A stretch of DNA of 44,840 nucleotides from DAIOEK01 sp964648485 (lineage in GTDB: Bacteria; Chloroflexota; Anaerolineae; Anaerolineales; Anaerolineaceae). The position numbers and the translations under genes are program-made. Location: NCBI GenBank assembly GCA_964648485.1, contig CAZYOF010000023.1, forward strand, positions 1 through 44,840. The letters run 5' to 3'. This document shows positions 21,053-29,923 of this stretch, one piece after another; position 1 is the stretch's first letter; each line of letters opens with the position of its first letter. The notes under the pieces are model-generated. The model ran no database searches, was not told the DNA's origin, and worked only from the letters and a program-made list of their open reading frames with translations.

Positions 21053-23617
21053 CTAATCTGAAGAAAATGTCTTTTTCCACTCATATAGCTTATTTAATGC
21101 CTCAATGGGTGAAATGGAATTAATATCCAGATTCTTCAATTCTTCAATTAATGGATTAGTCTCCGGGAAAAAAACCATCTGTTGGGGAATTATTAGCTTT
21201 TGCCGGTCTGTAAGTGTCGAGTTAGCTTCCATTTCGACCAGAATTTGTCGGGCGCGTGTAACTACAGATGAGGGCATGCCGGCAAGTTGGGCAACATGAA
21301 TTCCGTATGATTGATCAGCTCCACCCGGAATGATTTTGTGGAGAAAGATAACTTCGTTGTGATCTTCGGAAACAGCAACGTTATAATTTCGCACACCGGG
21401 GAAAACATCTGCCAGTTGGATTAATTCATGATAATGAGTCGCAAAGAGAGTTCTTGCCCGTAGATCTGGATGATTATGAAGGTATTCAATTACTGACCAG
21501 GCAATCGAGATACCATCATATGTGCTGGTACCTCGGCCAATTTCATCAAGAATGAGCAGGGATCGTGAGGTAGCATGATGGAGGATGTTGGATGTTTCAA
21601 CCATCTCTACCATAAAAGTAGATTGTCCTGTATGGATTTCGTCTTGAGCCCCGATACGGGTGAATATCCGATCTACCAGGCCAATCTGTGCAGATTTGGC
21701 CGGAACAAAGCTGCCCATTTGTGCCATCAAAACGATTAATGCTACCTGGCGCAAGTAAGTACTCTTACCACTCATGTTTGGACCGGTAATAATTCGAATA
21801 ATTTCGCCTTCTTCAAAACAAATATCATTTGGAATAAAACTCTGAATTGACAGGCTTTTTTCTACCACCGGATGCCTGCCATCCTGAATATCTAGAATTT
21901 GATCTTCTCTTATGACAGGTCGTATATAGCGGTTCTGTACTGCAATTTCAGCCAGTGAAGTAAATACGTCAATTTCCGCGATCGCTTGTGCACAACTCAG
22001 TAAAGCATCCATCTGATTGCTGATAATGGATAGAATTTCCTTATATAAACGGATTTCGATCTCGTGAATCCTTTCCTCCGCGTTCATTACCAGTGTTTCA
22101 TATTCCTTCAATTCAGGAGTAATGAAGCGTTCTGCATTAACCAGGGTTTGCTTACGAATATAATCTGAAGGCGCTTGTTGTGCGCTTCCGCGGCTGATCT
22201 CTATATAATATCCAAAAACCTTATTAAACCCTACTTTAAGGGTTTTTATCCCGGTGCGGGTTTTCTCTACACTTTCTAGATTAGCAATCCACTCACGGGC
22301 GTGTCTGGAGGCATCAATGACACCATCCAGTTCACTTGAATAGCCAGATTTTATAATGCCGGTAGAATTTAATGTTGCCGGTAATTCTTCAGTTAGTGAC
22401 CTATTTAATAAATCAGTAATGTCAGTAAAAGTAGTCAGGTTTCCATTCAGTTCAATATCATTGGAAAGTGGCTTCAAATGATCAATGATATCCGGTAAGA
22501 CTTCCAGAGATCTCTGCAATGTAACTAATTCACGGGGTTGGGCTGTTCCAATTAAAATACGGGATGTGAGTCTTTCGATATCCTGAATCTTTTTCAAGCT
22601 ATTTCTCAATTCCGCACGAACCACCCCATTAATAAACAAGGTTTCGACATTATCGAGCCTGCGATTTACTTCTGATAGATCCAGTAAAGGTTTATTTATC
22701 CAGGAGATTATCAAACGGTGTCCTAACGGGGTAATTGTTTGATCCAGAACAGATAAAAGGGTTCCTTCTTTTTGATTACCCCGGAGTGTTTCTGTGAGTT
22801 CCAGGTTTCTGCGGGTGGAAGCATCCAGAACCATGAAATCAGATAAGCAATATGTTTTAATCTGTTTAAGTTGTTTCGCAGCTTCAGGTTGGGTTTTGAG
22901 GATATATTGAAGTAATGCTCCTGCCGCAGATACTGCCATTGGCTGGCCACGCAGTCCGAAACCATCGAGAGTAAGTGAGCTAAAATGCTCCTGTAACATA
23001 TTTTGACACCTGCCAGTTTCGAAATGCCATGCTGGCAAACTTGTAATATGTTCAGATTTTTGATGTACCGGATCTAATGTATCAGGAATCACAATTTCCG
23101 CAGGCTTTATTCGCAATAGTTCCGCCCGAATAATGCTGGCAATTTCCGGATCAGTAAATTCTGCTGCCATGAATTCGCCAGTAGAGATATCTACATAAGA
23201 CAAACCAGCTTTGTTTTCCAAAATAATATAGGATAAAAGGTAATTATTTGCGTCACCTGGCAGAAGCGCAGGTTCAATAATCGTTCCTGGAGTGACTACT
23301 CTTACCACTTCACGAGGGAATAACCCTCTTGCCGGTTGGTTGCCGATCTGTTCACAAATAGCTACATGGTAGCCGCGGTTAACCAGACGTGCAAGATAAT
23401 TTTCGACTGCATGATAAGGAATGCCGGCAAGAGGTACTTTCACTCCCTTTGCTACACTTCGGCTGGTTAGAACGATATCCAATTCGCGGGATGTAATTTC
23501 TGCATCCTGATCAAATGTCTCATAAAAATCTCCAAGTCTAAAAAAAAGGATGGAGTCTGGATATTTCTTCTTAATCTCGAGATACTGCTGACGGATAGGA
23601 GTAAGATCTTCAGGCAT
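21053..23617 (-). CDS. mutS: DNA mismatch repair protein MutS
   Basis: 854 residues, full length. The N-terminal mismatch-reading motif F-x-E is present in GDFYETF. The connector, lever and clamp domains follow, and the ATPase has Walker A GPNMSGKST, Walker B LLILDEIGRGTSTYDG and the C-terminal helix-turn-helix. It scans DNA for mismatches and recruits MutL. I chose the ATG at 23617; a TTG eighteen bases earlier overlaps the likely -10 box. No mutL is next to it. Its stop directly abuts the stop of the convergent iron transporter gene. Confidence 0.97.
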   Translation of the reverse strand: MPEDLTPIRQQYLEIKKKYPDSILFFRLGDFYETFDQDAEITSRELDIVLTSRSVAKGVKVPLAGIPYHAVENYLARLVNRGYHVAICEQIGNQPARGLFPREVVRVVTPGTIIEPALLPGDANNYLLSYIILENKAGLSYVDISTGEFMAAEFTDPEIASIIRAELLRIKPAEIVIPDTLDPVHQKSEHITSLPAWHFETGRCQNMLQEHFSSLTLDGFGLRGQPMAVSAAGALLQYILKTQPEAAKQLKQIKTYCLSDFMVLDASTRRNLELTETLRGNQKEGTLLSVLDQTITPLGHRLIISWINKPLLDLSEVNRRLDNVETLFINGVVRAELRNSLKKIQDIERLTSRILIGTAQPRELVTLQRSLEVLPDIIDHLKPLSNDIELNGNLTTFTDITDLLNRSLTEELPATLNSTGIIKSGYSSELDGVIDASRHAREWIANLESVEKTRTGIKTLKVGFNKVFGYYIEISRGSAQQAPSDYIRKQTLVNAERFITPELKEYETLVMNAEERIHEIEIRLYKEILSIISNQMDALLSCAQAIAEIDVFTSLAEIAVQNRYIRPVIREDQILDIQDGRHPVVEKSLSIQSFIPNDICFEEGEIIRIITGPNMSGKSTYLRQVALIVLMAQMGSFVPAKSAQIGLVDRIFTRIGAQDEIHTGQSTFMVEMVETSNILHHATSRSLLILDEIGRGTSTYDGISIAWSVIEYLHNHPDLRARTLFATHYHELIQLADVFPGVRNYNVAVSEDHNEVIFLHKIIPGGADQSYGIHVAQLAGMPSSVVTRARQILVEMEANSTLTDRQKLIIPQQMVFFPETNPLIEELKNLDINSISPIEALNKLYEWKKTFSSD

Positions 23618-23623
23618 GGAATA

Positions 23624-23629
23624 ATTGTA
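23624..23629 (-). promoter_or_regulatory. -10 box of mutS (leaderless candidate)
   Basis: On the minus strand TACAAT ends six bases before the mutS ATG, so the predicted first transcribed base is the A of the start codon. No ribosome-binding site precedes the ATG. The -35 region (CTGCAA) is weak. Confidence 0.5.
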
Positions 23630-23668
23630 AACCAAACCTGTAAGATTGCAGCCTTTATAGAAAAATGT

Positions 23669-24931
23669 TTATGCAGCAGAGAGTGCCTGTTCAGTATTTT
23701 TGATCAAATCATTCGTCCAGGTGACCGCTTCGAGATAAGTTTTACGAATAATTTCTGTGATTAATCCTAAACTTAGGAGTTCCTGAAAATTACCACCTTC
23801 GGCAGATACAACTGCTGTAAGGATTCTCCCAGGAACACCTTCTCGATGTAGAAGTGCTTGTGACACATCGGGTGATATGGGTAGAGACGAAATCACCTGT
23901 TCCATGGGTTTATCGAAAAGGGCATCTAAAACTGAGAAAAGACCAACCATAAATAATGTATTGGTATCAGGAAAACCAAGTCGCTTGCCAAGCAGTTCGC
24001 AATATCTGCCGCGCATCAACGCAGTAGTTGTTAATTCATGGGGTTTGTTTTCCATGGAATCAATGAGCATCAAAGTAAGCCAGCCACTTAACTGGGTGAT
24101 TCCAATGATACTGATTGTCTGACTGATAGAGTTTACCTTTTCCATTTGAGAATAATAAGCGGAATTGGATAGCTTTAACAACTTGTAAGATAAGGTAACA
24201 TCTCTTGAAATAATATCTTCGAGGACATGAAAATTTATATTTGGGTTTTGAAGCATAGCAAGTGCATGCAGTATAACTATGCGAGAGGTATCTACTTTAC
24301 TGCCTCTGATAATGCTCGGTTTGCTAAAAAAATACCCCTGGAAAAATTCAAAACCAATGGATCGGCAATACCGAAATTCTTCCTGAGTTTCCACTTTTTC
24401 AGCTAAAGGCAGAATGCCATTTTCACGCAATCTGCGTACGAACCAGGGTAATTCATTCCGTTTTGTCTTAGGAAGGTCAATTTTCCCAATTTTTGCTACA
24501 TGAAGCAATTCCTGAATACGATTGAAGGAGCTGATATCATCCATCGCAATCGTAAAACCACGATTACGCATTAAAACCAGTGCTTCGATAAATGGTTTAT
24601 CTATCTGAATATTTTCCAACACTTCAATAACAGTCTGCTGTGGTGGAAAGGGAATTGGTAATTGACCGGTAAGAAAATTACGGGTGAAATTTATAAAAGC
24701 ATAATTATTATCGACAAGATTTTTCAGACCGATTTCTGAAAAAGCATTTAATATCACCTGTGTTGTTGCAATATCGCCACTGACAGAATCTATCCCTCCA
24801 GTCAGAGAACGGAAGAGGAGCTCATAACCAACTACTTCCTGGTCACGATTAAATATAGGCTGCCTGCCCAGTAAGAAATCCTGAGAGGTAGATGAATTTT
24901 GTGTATTCAAATTCAGCGATGAAATCCCCAT
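23669..24931 (-). CDS. EAL-HDOD signalling protein (YuxH type)
   Basis: 420 residues. The N-terminal part (about 18-205) is an EAL domain: LLGRQPIFNRDQEVVGYELLFR, then EVLE in place of ExLR, AMDDISS in place of the DDFG loop, and a retained KVETQEE. The C-terminal part (about 210-405) is a HDOD domain (VTLSYKLLKLSNSAYY, INSISQTISIIGI type). Changes at metal-binding positions suggest it binds or senses cyclic di-GMP, or a partner, rather than degrading it. HDOD proteins act as non-enzymatic scaffolds in motility and signalling. The gene stands alone, with an inverted repeat over its promoter. Confidence 0.88.
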   Translation of the reverse strand: MGISSLNLNTQNSSTSQDFLLGRQPIFNRDQEVVGYELLFRSLTGGIDSVSGDIATTQVILNAFSEIGLKNLVDNNYAFINFTRNFLTGQLPIPFPPQQTVIEVLENIQIDKPFIEALVLMRNRGFTIAMDDISSFNRIQELLHVAKIGKIDLPKTKRNELPWFVRRLRENGILPLAEKVETQEEFRYCRSIGFEFFQGYFFSKPSIIRGSKVDTSRIVILHALAMLQNPNINFHVLEDIISRDVTLSYKLLKLSNSAYYSQMEKVNSISQTISIIGITQLSGWLTLMLIDSMENKPHELTTTALMRGRYCELLGKRLGFPDTNTLFMVGLFSVLDALFDKPMEQVISSLPISPDVSQALLHREGVPGRILTAVVSAEGGNFQELLSLGLITEIIRKTYLEAVTWTNDLIKNTEQALSAA

Positions 24932-24947
24932 AGAGACTATCCAGGAA

Positions 24948-24987
24948 ACAAGTATGGACTGAGTATACTTTTTGATCGAATACTTGT
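24948..24987. repeat. Inverted repeat over the EAL-HDOD promoter
   Basis: Perfect 8-base arms ACAAGTAT (24948-24955) and ATACTTGT (24980-24987) flank an 8-base palindrome AGTATACT (24962-24969), which contains the -10 box. All three share the AGTAT unit. This looks like a multi-site operator for an unknown regulator. It also lies about 60-100 bases upstream of the predicted start of the divergent ATPase gene. Confidence 0.45.
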
Positions 24988-24990
24988 CTG
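24962..24990 (-). promoter_or_regulatory. Promoter of the EAL-HDOD gene
   Basis: On the minus strand CAGACA (24990-24985), a 17-base spacer and TATACT (24967-24962). Transcription would start near 24955, about 24 bases before the ATG at 24931. No clear ribosome-binding site follows. Confidence 0.5.
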
Positions 24991-25024
24991 TAAGGATGAG
25001 ATAAATATTGACAATTAAACATAT

Positions 25025-25052
25025 TTGGAGATTTTTTTATGTGGGATATAAT
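25025..25052 (+). promoter_or_regulatory. Promoter of the MalK/UgpC-type ATPase gene
   Basis: TTGGAG (25025-25030), a 16-base spacer and a perfect TATAAT (25047-25052). The start point would be near 25059, leaving a leader of about 28 bases that carries a GGAGG ribosome-binding site. Confidence 0.5.
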
Positions 25053-25086
25053 AAAACCACTATACACAAAAGAAACGGAGGAAGTT

Positions 25087-26199
25087 ATGGCAAGCGTAAC
25101 CTTTAAGAACGTCTTTAAGAAATTTGGTGACTTCACAGCTCTAAATGATTTAAACATTGAAGTGGAAGACAAAGAATTTCTGGTTCTGGTTGGTCCATCA
25201 GGCTGTGGAAAGACCACCGCGCTCCGCTGTCTCGCTGGTCTTGAAGAAGTTACCAGTGGAGAAGTCTTAATTGGCGATACTGTCGTTAATGATGTTGCTC
25301 CCAAAGACCGTGACATTGCAATGGTCTTTCAGTCTTACGCACTTTACCCGCATATGACTGTATATGACAATATGGCGTTTGGGCTTAAGCTACGAAAAGT
25401 ATCCAAAGACGAGATTAAACAGAGAGTCGAAGATGCAGCACAGACACTGGGTATTGAACAACTATTAAAACGCCGCCCTCGGGAGCTTTCGGGTGGTCAG
25501 CGTCAACGTGTTGCAGTAGGACGAGCTATCGTTCGCGAGCCCAAAGTCTTCCTCTTTGATGAGCCTCTATCAAACCTGGATGCCAAACTCAGGGTTCAGA
25601 CGCGCTCTGAAATCAGCAAATTACACCAGCGGCTGCAGACCACATTTATTTACGTTACACATGATCAGACAGAAGCCATGACAATGGCAAGTCGTATTGC
25701 GGTTATGAATAAAGGTATTTTGCAACAATTGGACACACCTCAAGCGTTATATGATCGTCCGGCGAACCTGTTCGTTGCCGGTTTTATCGGCTCTCCTGCC
25801 ATGAATTTCTTCCCTGCTAAGCTGAGAAAGCAGGATGGAAAATTAATGGTGGATGCAAATACCTTCGTTGTTGAAATCCCAGAAAATAAAACCGGTACCT
25901 ATATGAACCTGGTTGATAAGGATATTATTTTTGGTATCCGCCCGGAAAACATTCATAACCCAGAATTCCTTCCATCCAACATCCATGGGGCTACCATGGA
26001 AGCAAAAGTGGATGTAACCGAATTGATGGGTAACGAAATTTCATTGATTATGTTAACCGGTGATACGAATTTTGTTGCACGCGTAGATCCCCGTACCCGC
26101 TTTAAAATTGGCGACACTGTACAATTAATGTTTGATATGGATACCTTCCATATCTTTGATCCGAGCAGCAATCCAGATAATCCACAGGCTGTTCGCTAA
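25087..26199 (+). CDS. Sugar ABC transporter ATPase (MalK/UgpC/MsmK family)
   Basis: 370 residues from the ATG at 25087, which follows CGGAGGAAGTT; the longer frame from 25039 lacks a site and a family N-terminus. Walker A GPSGCGKTT, Q-loop FQSYALYPHMTVYDN, signature LSGGQRQRVAVGRA, Walker B VFLFDEPLSNLDAKLR and the switch THDQTEAMT are all canonical. A C-terminal TOBE/MRP-type regulatory domain follows (FGIRPENIHNPEF). It powers uptake of sugars or glycerol-phosphate compounds. No permease or binding-protein gene is nearby, so it is probably an orphan ATPase shared by several transporters, as with MsmK in other bacteria. It ends at a hairpin terminator. Confidence 0.93.
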   Translation: MASVTFKNVFKKFGDFTALNDLNIEVEDKEFLVLVGPSGCGKTTALRCLAGLEEVTSGEVLIGDTVVNDVAPKDRDIAMVFQSYALYPHMTVYDNMAFGLKLRKVSKDEIKQRVEDAAQTLGIEQLLKRRPRELSGGQRQRVAVGRAIVREPKVFLFDEPLSNLDAKLRVQTRSEISKLHQRLQTTFIYVTHDQTEAMTMASRIAVMNKGILQQLDTPQALYDRPANLFVAGFIGSPAMNFFPAKLRKQDGKLMVDANTFVVEIPENKTGTYMNLVDKDIIFGIRPENIHNPEFLPSNIHGATMEAKVDVTELMGNEISLIMLTGDTNFVARVDPRTRFKIGDTVQLMFDMDTFHIFDPSSNPDNPQAVR

Positions 26200-26219
26200 A
26201 ATTCAGATCAGTTACTATC

Positions 26220-26271
26220 GAGCGGGAGCGAAGAACCGGAAACCTATTCGGATCAACGCTCCGCTCTTTTT
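26220..26271 (+). terminator. Terminator after the ATPase gene
   Basis: GAGCGGGAGCG (26220-26230) pairs with CGCTCCGCTC (26257-26266) with one bulged base, followed by five T. The 26-base loop region is itself partly self-complementary (CCGGAA and TTCGG). Confidence 0.8.
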
Positions 26272-26305
26272 ATGAATTGATCTCACACTCTGTTAAGGAG
26301 GTATT

Positions 26306-27514
26306 ATGGAATCTCAAGTACTTAAAAGTTTGCTGGCTCCCAATAAAAGCAAAATAGTTTTGCTTGTGATGGACGGTTTAGGGGGGCTGGCAATGAATGC
26401 GGGTGGTTTAACTGAACTTGAAACAGCTCAAACACCTAATATGGATAAACTGGCATCCGATGGTATTCTAGGACAGACTATTCCTATCAGTCTTGGTGTT
26501 ACACCTGGATCTGGACCAGCACATCTTTCATTATTCGGTTATGATCCGATTGAATTTGAGGTGGGTAGAGGTGTTCTGGAAGCTATAGGTGTAGGCATGA
26601 GAGTAAACAAGGGGGATGTAGCTGCTCGAGGAAATTTCTGCACTGTAGATGGCGCAGGTCTTATTACAGATCGAAGAGCAGGGAGGATTCCTACCGAAGA
26701 AGCCGCGGTTGTTTGTGAAAAATTGAAGAAAGTTCAGATTCCGGGAGTTAACATTGAAGTAAAACATGTAAAGGAACACAGATTTGCCGTTGTTATGCGT
26801 GGAGAAGGTTTATATGCGGATATTGAAGATACGGATCCGCAGAAAACTGGTGTGGCACCTCATCGCGCTGTGGCGAAAAGCCCTAACTCGCAGAAAACTG
26901 CTGACCTTTACAATCAATGGATAGCAGAAGCCCAGAAAGCTCTGGCAGGTGAACCAAAAGCCAATTCATTGACCTTGCGTGGTTTTGCCACAGACCCTGC
27001 ACTGGAAAGTTATGCAGACAGGTATCAGCTAAAAGCAGCTTGCGTAGCTGTATATCCAATGTACCGGGGTGTAGCTCAACTGGTAGGGATGGATGTGATT
27101 GAGTTTGATGGAGAGACACCAACAGATGAATTTGCGGCGGTTGAGAAGTATTGGAATGATTACGATTTCTTCTTTGTCCATATCAAGAAGACAGACAGTT
27201 ATGGTGAAGATGGTAATTTTAACGCCAAGGTTCATGTGATAGAGAGCGTGGATCAGGCAATTCCAGATCTGGTGAAACTAAATCCGGATGTGCTGATTAT
27301 TACAGGGGATCATTCAACGCCGGCAAAGCTAAAATCGCACTCATGGCATCCAGTACCTCTGTTATTGTCCGCCCCTGCAACCGTTCGGGCAGATCATCAG
27401 ATGGGTTTTGGTGAAAGATCATGTCAACAGGGTGGTTTAGGAACCATCCATGCTTTAGAGGTGATGCCTTTAGCATTAGGGCATGCACTTCGCTTGAATA
27501 AATTCGGGGCATAA
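26306..27514 (+). CDS. apgM: Archaeal-type cofactor-independent phosphoglycerate mutase
   Basis: 402 residues. It interconverts 3- and 2-phosphoglycerate in glycolysis and gluconeogenesis. Alkaline-phosphatase-fold metal motifs are visible: VMDGLGG at the N-terminus, GVTPGSGPAHLSLFGYDP with the phosphoserine region, and GDHSTPAKLKSHSWHPVP at the C-terminus. The length of about 400 and these motifs are those of the archaeal/aPGAM branch, not the 510-residue GpmI. A strong AAGGAGG site precedes the ATG. It is a single-gene unit between two terminators. Confidence 0.93.
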   Translation: MESQVLKSLLAPNKSKIVLLVMDGLGGLAMNAGGLTELETAQTPNMDKLASDGILGQTIPISLGVTPGSGPAHLSLFGYDPIEFEVGRGVLEAIGVGMRVNKGDVAARGNFCTVDGAGLITDRRAGRIPTEEAAVVCEKLKKVQIPGVNIEVKHVKEHRFAVVMRGEGLYADIEDTDPQKTGVAPHRAVAKSPNSQKTADLYNQWIAEAQKALAGEPKANSLTLRGFATDPALESYADRYQLKAACVAVYPMYRGVAQLVGMDVIEFDGETPTDEFAAVEKYWNDYDFFFVHIKKTDSYGEDGNFNAKVHVIESVDQAIPDLVKLNPDVLIITGDHSTPAKLKSHSWHPVPLLLSAPATVRADHQMGFGERSCQQGGLGTIHALEVMPLALGHALRLNKFGA

Positions 27515-27534
27515 GCTGAAGATATTGTGATTGT

Positions 27535-27570
27535 ATCAAGATCCTGACCTAATCAGGGTCTTGATTTTTT
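27535..27570 (+). terminator. Terminator after apgM
   Basis: A 13-bp stem with one G-T pair (ATCAAGATCCTGA with TCAGGGTCTTGAT, loop CCTAA) and six T. Its 3' half overlaps the last codons of the convergent DUF1461 gene. Confidence 0.85.
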
Positions 27571-28221
27571 ACCTATAGCAATAAAAATTGTTGAAAAAAG
27601 AGTAGAGAGTAATGCAATTAGTATAAATGCATCCTGCCAGAAACGAATCGGAAATAGCCTGATGAATGTATCAGAATAGTAGAATGTCCATGTGCCACTT
27701 TCAAAAAATAAATTATGAAATTCTGTAAATAGGAAATCAAAACTAAGAAGTATCGTAACACCCATTAGAATCATTAAACCAATCGTAACCCATCCTCCTG
27801 TAGATAAGGCTTTAATTATGGTGGTGATCTCATTTTTTGTATACAACCATATTAGGAGAAAGATCCAAACTACAAGTAAGCCGAGCCAGAATATTCTACC
27901 GTTTTGAACCACTACTTTTACATCATCCATATGAGAGAGTTCGCGGTCGTTATACAGGGGAGTGTTTGAATTCAAATTATATTGTTCAAAAAATGAAATA
28001 TCAGAATTATTTAGCAGGTATGTGAGCGAAACTTTAGACCACTTTAATCTTTCTTGCATGGAAAAACCGTATGGATCGGGCGGAAATCCGGGCATCCGAT
28101 ATTCAATCTCAAGAAAAGCGGGTGTGATCAGTAACCTAACAGCGCTGAGAATGACAACAAGAGGTGTAAGAATAACCAATAACCAGTAAATTAATGTTTT
28201 AATTCGATTTCTTGATGTCAT
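27553..28221 (-). CDS. DUF1461 (TIGR01906-like) integral membrane protein
   Basis: 222 residues. One N-terminal membrane helix (about 10-32), an extracytoplasmic region of roughly 75 residues with RMPGFPPDPYGFSMQERLKWS and NDRELSHMDDVK, then three more helices. The YGFS...ER...S and REL.HM.DV patterns are those of the DUF1461 family, whose function is unsettled. The start at 28221 is preceded by CAGGAG, which lies in the end of the upstream gene; the two genes are two bases apart and translationally linked. Its 3' end overlaps the apgM terminator. Confidence 0.8.
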   Translation of the reverse strand: MTSRNRIKTLIYWLLVILTPLVVILSAVRLLITPAFLEIEYRMPGFPPDPYGFSMQERLKWSKVSLTYLLNNSDISFFEQYNLNSNTPLYNDRELSHMDDVKVVVQNGRIFWLGLLVVWIFLLIWLYTKNEITTIIKALSTGGWVTIGLMILMGVTILLSFDFLFTEFHNLFFESGTWTFYYSDTFIRLFPIRFWQDAFILIALLSTLFSTIFIAIGKKSRP

Positions 28222-28222
28222 A

Positions 28223-29803
28223 TTACTCCTGAAGGGTGTTAACTTCATCCGAAAAGATAAAACTTAATACCATGTTATTCGTAACCCACTCGATTGGTGC
28301 TAGATCATCCGTGTATATTGTGCCGAATTTAGGTACATCCTGCAAATTTGCAATGGTGATTTGCATTGTTTCCAGCAATAATGATGGGGTATGTTCTTCT
28401 TCAGAAAGATAAATAAAGTTTTTGAGCAAATTCGTTTCTTCAGTGGGTTGTTTGGTCGCAAAAATCATTGAATTAAATGTATCTGGTAGATCCATTACAT
28501 AAACCGAAGGGAAAACCTGTTTGATGGTTACCGATAGATCATTGATCAATCTGCGGTTTGTTGTTGAGCGTCCTACATTGATTACCAGACAGCCATCTTC
28601 TTTCAAATGATCATAGGCAATCTGAAAGAATTCAACAGTGGTCAAATGAGGTGGAATGTAAGGCGGTCGGTATGCGTCAACGGCAATGAGAGTATATTGA
28701 TTTGTACTTTTTTCCAAACCCCAACGTCCATCTTGCCCGATTAATGTTAGATTAGGTTCGTTCATATCAAAATAATGCTGACCGACAGAAATGATTTCTG
28801 GATCGATTTCCCACCCATCAATAGGTATTGGTCCGAAAACATTTGTTGCAGCCCGGGCAGTAGTTCCGGCAGCCAATCCTACAATACCAATTGATTTTAC
28901 ATTTTCTAAATTGTATGGGGGAGTATTAAAAAAGGGACCCACTAAAAACTGTTCCCATGGACCGAAAAAATTAGCTTGATCCTGTTTGTAAACAGAATGA
29001 ACACCCTGCCCTTCATTCAAACGTAGCATATAATATCCATCCTGCTCCAAAACCTGAATATAGTTATAAGCAGATTCCTTTTCGTACACCTGTCCATTGG
29101 TTGATTTTATGCTGCCCTGCGTTCCTAAAATCAATAAAACGACACTAATAGCCAGAAAAATAAAATAAAATACGGATTTATTAAACCCCTGAAGTTTAAT
29201 CAAGAAAATAAGGGATATTAAAATCAAGACTGTCCCAAAAGTAACAAAGGTTCGGTAAGTACCAATCAAGGGGATCAGTATTAATGAGGGTAAAAATGTT
29301 CCAATAAATGATCCCAGCGTTGATATAGCGTAAACTTTTCCGGCGACTTGACCGGTAGAAGAGGTATCTTCCACAGCCAGTCTAATTGCAAAGGGAGAAG
29401 CTGTTCCCAGAAGTATCATGGGAACGAGCATTAGAATTAATACTGAAACAAATGAACCGGCTAAAATTCCTAGATTTAGCTGGTCAAAAGCATCTGCCGC
29501 AAAACGCAGGATAGGTTGCGCGATAACAGGAATAATCACACCGCTGAAACCAGCAACAATCAGGATCTTTGTAAAAAGGGGAGACTCAGGGCGACGATCT
29601 GCCAGCTTCCCACCCAAAAAATATCCCACTGTCAGGTATATCAGAATTAAACCGATAATACTCGCCCAAACAAGATTACTTGAACCAAAAATGTTACCCA
29701 ATAAACGCGAAGCTGCCATTTCTAACCCAAGGCAAGTCATTCCGGAAACAAAAACGAGCATATATAGTTCAATTCTGGTGAGTGATGTTGGTTTGGATGT
29801 CAT
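28223..29803 (-). CDS. Membrane-fused spermidine-synthase-like protein
   Basis: 526 residues. About seven membrane helices (residues 10-235) of the MFS-like type found in fused spermidine synthases are followed by a Rossmann methyltransferase-like domain (about 245-526). There, GIVGLAAGTTARA is the nucleotide loop, DGWEIDPEII the acidic residue binding the ribose, and AVDAYRPPYIPPHLTTVEFF the conserved polyamine synthase loop. The enzymatic part would transfer an aminopropyl group from decarboxylated S-adenosylmethionine, or act on another amine. Bacterial fused members are mostly uncharacterised. No S-adenosylmethionine decarboxylase gene is nearby. Confidence 0.88.
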   Translation of the reverse strand: MTSKPTSLTRIELYMLVFVSGMTCLGLEMAASRLLGNIFGSSNLVWASIIGLILIYLTVGYFLGGKLADRRPESPLFTKILIVAGFSGVIIPVIAQPILRFAADAFDQLNLGILAGSFVSVLILMLVPMILLGTASPFAIRLAVEDTSSTGQVAGKVYAISTLGSFIGTFLPSLILIPLIGTYRTFVTFGTVLILISLIFLIKLQGFNKSVFYFIFLAISVVLLILGTQGSIKSTNGQVYEKESAYNYIQVLEQDGYYMLRLNEGQGVHSVYKQDQANFFGPWEQFLVGPFFNTPPYNLENVKSIGIVGLAAGTTARAATNVFGPIPIDGWEIDPEIISVGQHYFDMNEPNLTLIGQDGRWGLEKSTNQYTLIAVDAYRPPYIPPHLTTVEFFQIAYDHLKEDGCLVINVGRSTTNRRLINDLSVTIKQVFPSVYVMDLPDTFNSMIFATKQPTEETNLLKNFIYLSEEEHTPSLLLETMQITIANLQDVPKFGTIYTDDLAPIEWVTNNMVLSFIFSDEVNTLQE

Positions 29804-29810
29804 ACCTCGA

Positions 29811-29816
29811 ATTATA
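29811..29816 (-). promoter_or_regulatory. -10 box of the spermidine-synthase-like gene
   Basis: On the minus strand a perfect TATAAT ends seven bases before the ATG at 29803. The transcript would begin at or beside the start codon. A GAGGT touches the ATG and is too close to act as a ribosome-binding site. Confidence 0.5.
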
Positions 29817-29855
29817 TACCAGACTGGAAACTGAACTTTATTTTGTAAAGGTTTA

Positions 29856-29884
29856 TTGATATCAATGTATTTGTAAACTATAAT
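29856..29884 (+). promoter_or_regulatory. Promoter of alaS
   Basis: TTGATA (29856-29861), a 17-base spacer and a perfect TATAAT (29879-29884). The start point would be near 29891, giving a leader of about 33 bases with a GAGG ribosome-binding site. No T-box or other leader structure fits in it. Confidence 0.75.
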
Positions 29885-29923
29885 TGAATTTCTATATAAA
29901 AAACATCATCCTTTGAGGTTAAT

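Noticed and set aside
25008..25036. Perfect TTGACA upstream of the MalK/UgpC-type ATPase gene as its -35 box
   Set aside because: At 17 bases spacing the -10 position reads ATTTTT, which is poor. The TATAAT at 25047 with TTGGAG at 25025 fits better.
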